Made by a program: the position numbers and the translations under genes. Shown piece by piece: positions 1 through 7,158 of a stretch of DNA of 64,000 nt. The notes under the pieces are model-generated. The model did no database searches. It had not been told where the DNA came from and saw nothing but the letters and a program-made list of their open reading frames with translations. This stretch comes from DATFNI01 sp963712305 (GTDB lineage Bacteria; Bacteroidota; Rhodothermia; Balneolales; DATFMH01): contig CAVQHI010000002.1 in the NCBI GenBank assembly GCA_963712305.1, positions 682,001-746,000 of the forward strand. The letters are read 5' to 3'. Position 1 is the stretch's first letter, and each line of letters starts with the position of its first letter.

Positions 1-5
1 CGCTG

Positions 6-50
6 CATTGTAAGGATGCCATCACTCAAAGTGATGGCATCCTTACAATG
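6..50. repeat. Perfect 21-bp inverted repeat (hairpin)
   Basis: Positions 6-26 are the exact reverse complement of 30-50, leaving a 3-base loop. The inner 15 bp (aaggatgccatcact) recurs as a hairpin at 25645-25677. No T-run follows on the + strand, so it is not a classical terminator here; it may end a gene lying left of the window or be a dispersed element. Confidence 0.85.
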
Positions 51-132
51 GGAATGATATGCCCCCCGAACTCAATTGCTATACATAGTTCAGTTCCCTT
101 AATAATCTCAATGAAGAGGAGTCATCATTTAA

Positions 133-858
133 ATGGCACAACTATTCATCGGAACCAGTGGTTGGTCGTACGACGGATGGATCGGCGATTTTTATCCAAA
201 TGACATAGAAAAACGGGATATGTTGTCGTTTTACGCCAAACAATTTAATACCGTCGAGATCAACGCGACCTATTACCGATTGCCATTCGAGAATATGGTA
301 AAAGGCTGGTACAACCGTGCACCAGATGGGTTCCTATACGCCGTTAAAGGACACCGGCGTATTACTCATTACAACAAGCTGAAGGATGTAGATGAATCCG
401 TTTCCAACCACATTGAGCGTGTCAAGAAGCTGGGAGATCATCTTGGACCCATGCTCTGGCAGTTGCCGTCGAACCTTCATATTGATCCGGTACGACTTGA
501 TGATTTCCTGGAGGGGTTGCCGCATGAATATCGACATGCTGTCGAGTTCCGGCATAAATCGTGGTTAAATGCCGAGATATTTAAGATTATGCGTAAGCAC
601 AATACCGCCCAGGTTTGGATCAGCTCGAAGCAGATGCCGGTTGATTTTACCGATACGGCAGATTTTGTATATGCGCGTTTCCATGGACTTAAGGGAGGGT
701 ACCGGTACGATTATAGCCGGGAGGAACTGGAGCCATGGGCTGATGTAATTAAAAAGATGAGAGACTTGGGTAAAGATGTTTATGTCTATTTCAATAATGA
801 TGTCGACTGTAACGCCCCGAAAAATGGAAAGCTGCTGCGAGATATATTGAGTGAATAA
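133..858 (+). CDS. DUF72 (YecE-like) family protein
   Basis: 241-residue protein of the DUF72/YecE family, a TIM-barrel-like fold of unproven biochemical role. Family hallmarks seen are the N-terminal GTSGWSYDGW segment, the NTVEINATYYRLP block near residues 39-52, FLYAVKGHRRITH near 66, and GPMLWQLP near 104. The length is typical. The ATG at 133 follows a purine-rich gaagaggag about 12 bases upstream, which acts as a Shine-Dalgarno. The gene stands alone: the upstream flank is a hairpin and the downstream 200 bases are repeats. Family assignment is secure, function is not known. Confidence 0.9.
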   Translation: MAQLFIGTSGWSYDGWIGDFYPNDIEKRDMLSFYAKQFNTVEINATYYRLPFENMVKGWYNRAPDGFLYAVKGHRRITHYNKLKDVDESVSNHIERVKKLGDHLGPMLWQLPSNLHIDPVRLDDFLEGLPHEYRHAVEFRHKSWLNAEIFKIMRKHNTAQVWISSKQMPVDFTDTADFVYARFHGLKGGYRYDYSREELEPWADVIKKMRDLGKDVYVYFNNDVDCNAPKNGKLLRDILSE

Positions 859-1055
859 GAAGGACCGGTCTTTATGTCACCCCTATAAATCGGGGCAAAC
901 TTGCGACAGAGCTGGTGGAGTAGATTGGTCACAAGTCACAGACTTGCGACAGAGTCGGAGGAATTACCACTTATTTCCCTATTTCCGTATTTCCTTATAC
1001 CCTATACCCTATACCCTATACCCTATACCCCTATACCCCCCCTATTCCACTGAGA
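859..1055. repeat. Repeat-filled spacer: two ACTTGCGACAGAG copies and a CCTATAC heptamer tract
   Basis: The 13-mer acttgcgacagag occurs at 899-911 and 942-954 and again at 25578-25590. From 995 to about 1046 there is a heptamer array with four exact cctatac units (1001-1028), a ragged start and a C-rich end. A reading frame crosses this spacer but its translation is low complexity, so I do not call it a gene. Confidence 0.8.
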
Positions 1056-2045
1056 CTACGCAACGGCAAATAACTCTTCGTCGCGGAAATTGAGGAGAAG
1101 CTCGAGGATCGGCTGCATCTCATTGTGCAGCATAATCTCGGCACGAAGCTTCCTCCCATTGTGAATTCCTTTGAAATAGTTGCCGTATTGTTTTTTCATC
1201 ATGATCACTCCCTGCCGTTCACCATGATGACGTACAGACTCTCGAAGATGATCTGCACAGGTTGATAAGCGTTCTTCAATTGACGGTTCCGGCATAAGTT
1301 CACCTGTTTCAAGGTAATGTCGTGTGTGACGAAAAATCCATGGGTTGCCGATGGCGCCTCGTCCGATCATCAATCCATCTACGCCAGTTTCATCAAAAAC
1401 CTTTTTAGCTATTTCAGGACTTGTTATGTCACCATTACCGATAATCGGTATATGTAGTCCGGGGGTATCCTTCAGATATTTAAAGAACTCCCAGCGAGCG
1501 TCCCCTTTATATTTTTGAGCTCTGGTACGTCCGTGCACAGTCAGTGCTTTTACGCCGATGCTTTGAAGCATAAGGGCGACTTCTCGTATTCTTATGGACT
1601 GATCATCCCAGCCTAACCGTGTTTTTACAGTGACAGGATGGTTTTGAACTGCATCCACAACGCTGCCGGTCATACGCTCCATCATTGCGAGATCCTTGAG
1701 GCAAGCTGAGCCGGCATTCTTCTTAACGATCTTATATACAGGGCATCCGAAATTGATATCGATGATATCGGGATTATTGGCTTCAGCAATTTTGGCTGCT
1801 CCATGCATTGCTTCTTCACGTCCGCCAAATATTTGGATGCCAAACGGCCGTTCAATTTCTTCAAACTCCATCTTATGTATCGACTTATCAACGTCGCGTA
1901 TGATGGCTTCGGAACTAATAAATTCCGTGTAGACGACACTGGCACCTTGTTTCCGGCAGATAACGCGGAACGGTGAATCAGTCACGTCCTCCATGGGAGC
2001 AAGCAGTACGGGTCGGTTGCCAAGTTCGATGTTGCCGATGTTCAT
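1056..2045 (-). CDS. dusB: tRNA-dihydrouridine synthase (DusB-like)
   Basis: FMN-dependent enzyme that reduces uridine to dihydrouridine in the D-loop region of tRNA. The 329 residues carry the Dus signature: LLAPMEDVTDSPFR near residue 14, the active-site cysteine in the INFGCPVYKIVKKNAGSACL region near residue 100 (DusB-type GCPxxKxxKxxAGSAL), VKTRLGWD near 140, LTVHGRTR near 168 and GNGDI/MIGRGAIGNPW near 205-235 for FMN binding. The gene is monocistronic and convergent with the DUF72 gene across a repeat spacer. No clear Shine-Dalgarno precedes the ATG. The DusB subgroup is inferred from motif spelling. Confidence 0.93.
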   Translation of the reverse strand: MNIGNIELGNRPVLLAPMEDVTDSPFRVICRKQGASVVYTEFISSEAIIRDVDKSIHKMEFEEIERPFGIQIFGGREEAMHGAAKIAEANNPDIIDINFGCPVYKIVKKNAGSACLKDLAMMERMTGSVVDAVQNHPVTVKTRLGWDDQSIRIREVALMLQSIGVKALTVHGRTRAQKYKGDARWEFFKYLKDTPGLHIPIIGNGDITSPEIAKKVFDETGVDGLMIGRGAIGNPWIFRHTRHYLETGELMPEPSIEERLSTCADHLRESVRHHGERQGVIMMKKQYGNYFKGIHNGRKLRAEIMLHNEMQPILELLLNFRDEELFAVA

Positions 2046-2567
2046 TTGGAAAAGGTTGGTAGTCAGTTATTGAATCAAAGTTACGGGTTTTGAGCTATGC
2101 GTCGCAAGTTAGCCGCTTTGCCATGGGTGTCATACAATGGTCATTTGGTAGTTATTCTGCTGTTCTTGATCCTGAGAGAACTCTTTTTTCTCCTTTTCCA
2201 GGTGGAATTTGGGAACGGGTTTAACAATTCATGAAAACAAAAATGAGAAAAACCGTAAATAGTTGAGGTAAAAAAATGACTGCTGAATAACAGTGAAGCG
2301 AATGACAACCGAATGATTATCGTATGACGGCAAACCTGACTCGCAACCTAAACGAACCACAAACAGAATTAAGTATCCATGGGTATTCATTTACGATTAA
2401 TGGAATGTATGAAGCGGCCAAAATTGTTTATTCCATTAAATTGGAAGCGATTTCTGTTTAGTATTATGCAAAAGTTGTGTTAAAGAGAGTGTGTATTTAC
2501 ACATCTTAGGTGTATATTAAACGGATATCAAAAAAAGAATTTTAAACCTTAGCAGGAGGTATAAATC
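2046..2567. other. Intergenic region between divergent dusB and aldolase genes
   Basis: 522 bases that must hold promoters for both dusB and the aldolase gene. I see a short inverted repeat tacac-7-gtgta at 2498-2514, about 55 bases before the aldolase start, and AT-rich sequence. No coding frame or RNA gene is recognisable. Confidence 0.4.
2551..2560 (+). promoter_or_regulatory. Strong Shine-Dalgarno before the aldolase gene
   Basis: The bases agcaggaggt lie 7 bases before the ATG at 2568. This near-perfect anti-SD match is the strongest in the window and fits a highly expressed glycolytic gene. Confidence 0.85.
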
Positions 2568-3644
2568 ATGGCAGTTGTGACTCCGAGTATTGAAGAGCTT
2601 CTGGGTAAAGAAGCCGACAATCTCCTTAACTACACATGTAAAACCGTTCCAAAAGAGAAATTACACCTGCCGGGACCAAATTTTGTAGATGAAGTCTGGT
2701 ATCACTCGAATCGTAACAATCGGGTTCTGGGTAATCTGCAATGGATGTTTGAAAATGGTCGCCTGGGTGGTACAGGATATCTTTCTATTTTGCCGGTTGA
2801 TCAAGGCATTGAGCACTCTGGGGGTGCATCATTTGCCAAGAATCCCGACTATTTTGATCCGGAAAATATTATAAAACTCGCGATTGAGGGTGGTTGTAAT
2901 GCAGTTGCTTCTACGTTTGGCGTTCTTGCTTCCGTAGCACGCAAATATGCTCACAAGATTCCTTTCATTGTTAAAATTAACCATAATGAATTATTGACAT
3001 ATCCGAATAATTTCCAGCAGATTTTGTTCGGTACCGTTGATGATGCTTATAATATGGGTGCCGCTGCGGTTGGTGCTACGATATACTTTGGAAGTGAAGA
3101 CTCTGACCGTGAGATTGTAGAGATAGCTGAAGCCTTCTCTTATGCACACGAACTCGGTCTGGCTACTATTCTTTGGTGCTACACCCGTAACAGTGCGTTT
3201 AAGGTCGACGGTGTTGATTATCATACATCAGCTGACTTGTCAGGACAGGCCAACCATATTGGCAGCACTATCCAGGCAGATATCGTTAAGCAAAAACTGC
3301 CGACCAACAATGGCGGTTACAAAGCCCTGAATAAAAATGGTCAAAAGTATGGAAAATATGATGACCTGATGTACAGCAAGCTTGCTTCTGATAATCCAAT
3401 TGATCTGACCCGTTACCAGGTCATTAACAGCTATATGGGACGTGCCGGCCTGATTAACTCTGGCGGCGCATCCGGTTCTAATGACTTTGCAGATGCTGCT
3501 AAAACAGCAGTTATCAACAAACGCGCTGGTGGAATGGGACTTATTAGCGGCCGTAAAGCTTTCCAACGTCCAATGAGTGAAGGCGTTCAATTACTGAACC
3601 TCATCCAGGATGTTTACCTCGACAAAGGTATTACTGTCGCCTGA
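2568..3644 (+). CDS. fbaB: Class I fructose-bisphosphate aldolase (DhnA/FbaB type)
   Basis: Catalyses reversible cleavage of fructose 1,6-bisphosphate in glycolysis and gluconeogenesis through a lysine Schiff base, cytoplasmic. The 358 residues match the bacterial/archaeal DhnA-FbaB family: PVDQGIEHS near 76-84, VKINHNE near 135, YFGSED near 173 and ADIVKQK with the likely Schiff-base lysine at 241. The phosphate-binding end is represented by SGGASG and GGMGLISGRK in the last fifth. Length is usual for the family (about 350). The start is fixed by the AGGAGG sequence 7 bases upstream, and a strong terminator follows, so it is probably a single-gene transcript. Confidence 0.94.
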   Translation: MAVVTPSIEELLGKEADNLLNYTCKTVPKEKLHLPGPNFVDEVWYHSNRNNRVLGNLQWMFENGRLGGTGYLSILPVDQGIEHSGGASFAKNPDYFDPENIIKLAIEGGCNAVASTFGVLASVARKYAHKIPFIVKINHNELLTYPNNFQQILFGTVDDAYNMGAAAVGATIYFGSEDSDREIVEIAEAFSYAHELGLATILWCYTRNSAFKVDGVDYHTSADLSGQANHIGSTIQADIVKQKLPTNNGGYKALNKNGQKYGKYDDLMYSKLASDNPIDLTRYQVINSYMGRAGLINSGGASGSNDFADAAKTAVINKRAGGMGLISGRKAFQRPMSEGVQLLNLIQDVYLDKGITVA

Positions 3645-3671
3645 TTTATTTCAGGTAATGATGAAATATGG

Positions 3672-3699
3672 AGCCCCGCCAAGAAGCGGGGCTTTTTTT
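3672..3699 (+). terminator. Rho-independent terminator of the aldolase gene
   Basis: Perfect 8-bp stem agccccgc/gcggggct (3672-3679 with 3686-3693), 6-base loop, followed by seven T. It lies 27 bases after the aldolase stop. Confidence 0.93.
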
Positions 3700-4053
3700 G
3701 TCCCTTTCTTTTAACATTCCCTGACTGAGAGAATCATTTTATTCCTTTGTATATTTGTTGATTAATCAAAGCAACAAATAAGAACTGCATGTAGTTTGGA
3801 AATAATTGGAACCCTTGTTGCTGCTAATTGGATTAATTCAGATTCGAGACGTAACAAACAGAGCCGGAATGAGTAAAAATAATGCTTGAGAGCAGGTAAA
3901 TGTTTGGATCTGATCGTTCTGTTTTGTCATTTAATAAATTCATACATACTTACAGTCTGATTAATGCAACGACACCTCATGTGATCACGTTGTTTATGCT
4001 ATATTAATCAGTGGGAATATTATTTGGATCATAACCATGATTGGTTTTAATCA
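3700..4053. other. AT-rich intergenic region without recognised genes
   Basis: About 350 bases between the aldolase terminator and a small frame at 4054. It should contain the promoter of the membrane protein-radA pair. No RNA gene, repeat or convincing operator is visible. Confidence 0.3.
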
Positions 4054-4158
4054 ATGAAAAGAATTTTAAAGTATATTATTGAACATCTTATTTCATCGGA
4101 ATTGATCCAGACTCGATTCATCGGGACAACCAAGATAATCGCCCGGTTCCTAAAATAA
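4054..4158 (+). CDS. Possible 34-residue leader ORF
   Basis: An ATG-started frame of 34 codons begins MKRILKYIIEHLISS and ends 5 bases before the ATG of the downstream membrane protein. The peptide is basic and amphipathic. No Shine-Dalgarno precedes it and no homologue is known to me. It resembles the other short frames in this window that end at a downstream start (48424, 53554, 54599, 59811), so it may be a translated leader that delivers ribosomes to a gene lacking its own ribosome binding site. Chance occurrence is possible. Confidence 0.3.
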   Translation: MKRILKYIIEHLISSELIQTRFIGTTKIIARFLK

Positions 4159-4163
4159 ATTGA

Positions 4164-5297
4164 ATGGAACAAGAAGAACTGGACATACAGATCAATAAGG
4201 ACTCAGAGCCGGAAGATCCGAAAAAGTACGTCTCTCTGAAGTACCTGTTGATATCGATCAGCCTGAGTGTTCTTGGCATGGTTATCGTGTTTTACTACAC
4301 TTATACGCCGGGTCTGTTTGATAACGTGTCAATGAAACGCCTGCCTGGACTTGGCATTGCCATTGCTGTGTCTTTTTTAAGGGTTTGGTTTTCGGCTGCA
4401 AAAATCCGCTTCCTGGCAGATAAAGAGGTCGACTGGCTGGCTGCTTTTCGTATAATATTGGTTTGGGATTTTACCTCTGCCATAACTCCATCGTCGATAG
4501 GTGGTGCTCCGATGGCAACCTATGCCATGTCGAAGGAGAATATAAAACTGGGGAAATCAACGGCGATCATTCTGTATGCATTGTTGCTGGACATGATCTT
4601 ATTTGCGATTCTCGTCCCATTGCTGGTTGTTGCAGGATTTTATTATAAAGTGATACCCAATAATATTGGATGGGTTGGCCAGGGCGTGATGTTTATCATA
4701 TATGGTGCATTACTTCTATATGCTTTATTGACTTCATATGCCATTTTTGTGAATCCGCGCATTATGAGGCGGATCATAACATGGATCTTCAAAATCAAAT
4801 TTCTAAGAAAATATCGGGCAAAAGCGGAGAAAGAAGCCCATTTACTTGAAAAAACGTCACGCGAGCTGAAGCGTCGTCCATTTAGTTTTCTGCTCAAAGC
4901 ATTTTCATTATCAAGCCTCTCGTGGCTGGCTCGAATCTGGCTTCCCACGATCATTGTTCTCAGTTTCATGCCGGCAGATGTTATGCTCTCATTTCTGCGC
5001 AGCGTGGCGATGAATCTTGCTGGCCTGTTCATGCCTACACCTGGTGGAAGTGGTGGTATGGAAGGCCTGTTTGCCTTATTTCAGGGACCACTCATGGCCT
5101 CACGTGCATACTTTATCGGTATTTCGGTATTCCTGTGGCGTCTGATCAGCTATTATATAACCATTGGTCTTGGCATGATGGCCACTACATGGTACGTAAA
5201 ACGTACGGTTGACGACAATTTCATTGATAAAAATGATGAAGATGGAGAAGCTGAGATAGGGTCGGATACCGGCGAAAAGGCACGTCTTTCAGTCTGA
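4164..5297 (+). CDS. Flippase-like membrane protein, LPG_synthase_TM (UPF0104) family
   Basis: 377-residue integral membrane protein with seven to eight predicted helices, the family that includes the membrane domain of lysylphosphatidylglycerol synthase and related lipid or polyprenol-linked flippase-like proteins. Visible family blocks are TSAITPSSIGGAPMATYAMSK near residue 107 and MPTPGGSGGMEGLFALF near 290, which flank the conserved glycine-rich loops. The C-terminal 35 residues are acidic and cytoplasmic-looking. There is no synthase (GNAT) domain, so aminoacylation activity is not suggested; the substrate cannot be told. Its TGA overlaps the radA ATG (TGATG), implying coupling. Confidence 0.85.
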   Translation: MEQEELDIQINKDSEPEDPKKYVSLKYLLISISLSVLGMVIVFYYTYTPGLFDNVSMKRLPGLGIAIAVSFLRVWFSAAKIRFLADKEVDWLAAFRIILVWDFTSAITPSSIGGAPMATYAMSKENIKLGKSTAIILYALLLDMILFAILVPLLVVAGFYYKVIPNNIGWVGQGVMFIIYGALLLYALLTSYAIFVNPRIMRRIITWIFKIKFLRKYRAKAEKEAHLLEKTSRELKRRPFSFLLKAFSLSSLSWLARIWLPTIIVLSFMPADVMLSFLRSVAMNLAGLFMPTPGGSGGMEGLFALFQGPLMASRAYFIGISVFLWRLISYYITIGLGMMATTWYVKRTVDDNFIDKNDEDGEAEIGSDTGEKARLSV

Positions 5298-6661
5298 TGG
5301 CAAAACCCCGCACAATATACGTTTGCCAGGAATGTGGACACAAGACCACTCGTTGGATGGGGCAATGTCCATCCTGCCATCAGTGGAACACACTGGAAGA
5401 AACGATTGAGGAGCCGGCGAACAGGAAGACCAATAACCATCCGGCACGTATGACTGGTATTCCTGAGGTGAAACCGATATCCCTTTCCGATATTCCCGTC
5501 GATATAGCTGAACGAAACAAAACCGGTATATCTGAACTAGATCGGGTACTCGGCGGTGGCTTTATGTCCGGGTCCTTTGTGCTTCTTGGGGGTGATCCGG
5601 GAGTTGGTAAAAGTACACTGACGCTCCAAATAGCAGGAAGTCGTCCTGATCTCAACATCCTTTACTGCTCAGGTGAAGAGTCAGCTGCCCAAATTCGACA
5701 AAGGGCGGGACGTCTGAATCTTCAGAAGAGCAATATGAAGGTTTTTACAGATACTGATCTGAACCGGGTTATCGATGCTGCACAGGAAATGAAACCGGAT
5801 CTGCTGGTCATCGATTCGATACAAACGGTTTATCGCCCGGAGATTCCGAATATGCCGGGAAGTATCACACAAATACGGGAATGTGCATCCCGACTGATGA
5901 GATTGGCCAAACAGCAGCCATGTACAACACTGGCGATCGGGCATATCAACAAAGACGGCGAGTTAGCCGGTCCCCGTGTGCTGGAGCATATGGTTGATGC
6001 CGTGCTTCAGTTTGAAGGCGACCGAAATTATAGCTATCGCATCCTGAGGAGCCAGAAAAACAGGTTCGGGTCAGTGAATGAGATCGGTGTTTTTGAGATG
6101 TCGGATGCCGGTTTGATGGAAGTCAGCAATCCATCGCAACTGTTTCTGGCAGATTTTGACAACCAGGTTTCAGGAAATGCGGTAGTTTGTACCGTGGAAG
6201 GCAGCCGCCCATTATTGCTGGAAGTGCAGGCCCTGGTGACACCGAGTACCTACCAGGCGCCGCAACGAACAACATCATCATTCGATCCAAGGCGGTTATC
6301 TCTTCTGCTCGCCGTTCTTGAGAAAAGATCAGGCTTCCATTTTGCCACACAGGACGTTTTCCTGAACGTTGCCGGCGGGATGAGACTGACAGAGACGGCC
6401 TGCGATGCCGGAATCATAGCGGCCTTAATCTCAGCAGTCGTTGACAAACCATTGAAATCGAACGTGGCATTCATCGGTGAAGTCGGACTTGGAGCCGAGA
6501 TTCGTGCCGTATCACACATAGATCAGCGAATCCGTGAGATAAAAAAACTGGGATTTGAATCGGTGTATATCCCCGCCGCCAATCATTACAACAGGGATGT
6601 GAAAGGCTTACAGATCGAAGAAGTGAGGACTATCGGTGATTTATTGAAAAAGCTTTTTTGA
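5297..6661 (+). CDS. radA: DNA repair protein RadA
   Basis: RecA-like ATPase that drives branch migration of recombination intermediates. The 454 residues show the full architecture: N-terminal zinc finger C10, C13, C24, C27; Walker A GGDPGVGKST at 98-107; Walker B LLVIDSIQT near 170; the RadA-specific KNRFG motif at 254-258; and a C-terminal Lon-protease-like domain (GGMRLTETACDAG, FIGEVGLGAEIR). Length is normal. Start overlaps the preceding stop by one base, so translation is probably coupled to the flippase-like gene although the two functions are not obviously related. Confidence 0.97.
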   Translation: MAKPRTIYVCQECGHKTTRWMGQCPSCHQWNTLEETIEEPANRKTNNHPARMTGIPEVKPISLSDIPVDIAERNKTGISELDRVLGGGFMSGSFVLLGGDPGVGKSTLTLQIAGSRPDLNILYCSGEESAAQIRQRAGRLNLQKSNMKVFTDTDLNRVIDAAQEMKPDLLVIDSIQTVYRPEIPNMPGSITQIRECASRLMRLAKQQPCTTLAIGHINKDGELAGPRVLEHMVDAVLQFEGDRNYSYRILRSQKNRFGSVNEIGVFEMSDAGLMEVSNPSQLFLADFDNQVSGNAVVCTVEGSRPLLLEVQALVTPSTYQAPQRTTSSFDPRRLSLLLAVLEKRSGFHFATQDVFLNVAGGMRLTETACDAGIIAALISAVVDKPLKSNVAFIGEVGLGAEIRAVSHIDQRIREIKKLGFESVYIPAANHYNRDVKGLQIEEVRTIGDLLKKLF

Positions 6662-6678
6662 AATTAGAAAACAGATAA

Positions 6679-6775
6679 TTCCGTGTCGCTCCGTGCTTCT
6701 GTGGCAATTTTATTTAGCTCATCCATATCACACAGCCCTAACTTTGCCACGGAAACACAAAAGTCACAGAAACCG
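6679..6775. repeat. Degenerate inverted copies of a GCCACrGAArCAC-type repeat
   Basis: The segment at about 6679-6706 (ccgtgtcgctccgtgcttct then gtggca) and the one at about 6744-6775 (tgccacggaaacacaaaagt then cacaga) are imperfect inverted copies of the same G/C-rich unit. They occupy the spacer between radA and the S21 terminator. Confidence 0.5.
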
Positions 6776-6801
6776 TATTTTACTATCAGTTGTCATTAAA
6801 T

Positions 6802-6831
6802 AAAAAAAGCCCGAATGAAATCATCCGGGCT
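6802..6831 (-). terminator. Terminator of rpsU
   Basis: Read on the minus strand: 11-bp stem with one mismatch (6808-6818 with 6821-6831; agcccg/cgggct core) followed by seven T (6802-6808 region on the + strand are A). It lies about 90 bases past the rpsU stop; it could also stop readthrough from radA. Confidence 0.8.
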
Positions 6832-6922
6832 GTAAAAATCTTTGGTATGAATCAATCAGATTCAGTAAAAATTCAAAACACCTCCCTTAGTGCAGAAATA
6901 GCATTTGCCAGTGAATGGTCAA

Positions 6923-7117
6923 TTAATAATCTTCGCGTTGACGACGTCGTTCATCACGTACGCTTTTCTTGAAAGCTTCACGACGTTCTTCAGATGGCTT
7001 AGTGTATTGCTGGCGATCTTTGTATTCAACCATAATGCGTGACCGGGTCACTAATTTCTTGAATCGGTTTATAGCCCGATCAATACTTTCGTTATCTTTT
7101 ACTTTTACTCCGAGCAT
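6923..7117 (-). CDS. rpsU: 30S ribosomal protein S21
   Basis: 64-residue small-subunit protein that sits near the anti-Shine-Dalgarno end of 16S rRNA and aids initiation. The sequence MLGVKVKDNESIDRAINRFK followed by the arginine/lysine-rich tail (FKKSVRDERRRQRED) is diagnostic. The gene is divergent from the ABC-F gene with only 41 bases between starts, so its promoter must overlap the ABC-F leader. A terminator lies about 90 bases downstream. Confidence 0.95.
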   Translation of the reverse strand: MLGVKVKDNESIDRAINRFKKLVTRSRIMVEYKDRQQYTKPSEERREAFKKSVRDERRRQREDY

Positions 7118-7158
7118 ATGTACGTTTAAGATTTCGGTTTTTGTTAAGAATTTTCAAA

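Noticed and set aside
995..1046. Possible CRISPR-like or telomere repeat
   Set aside because: Units are contiguous with no spacers, and the tract is internal to a bacterial chromosome-like segment.
851..1093. 80-codon + strand frame after the DUF72 gene
   Set aside because: Translated from the ACTTGCGACAGAG and CCTATAC repeats; low complexity and overlaps dusB on the other strand.
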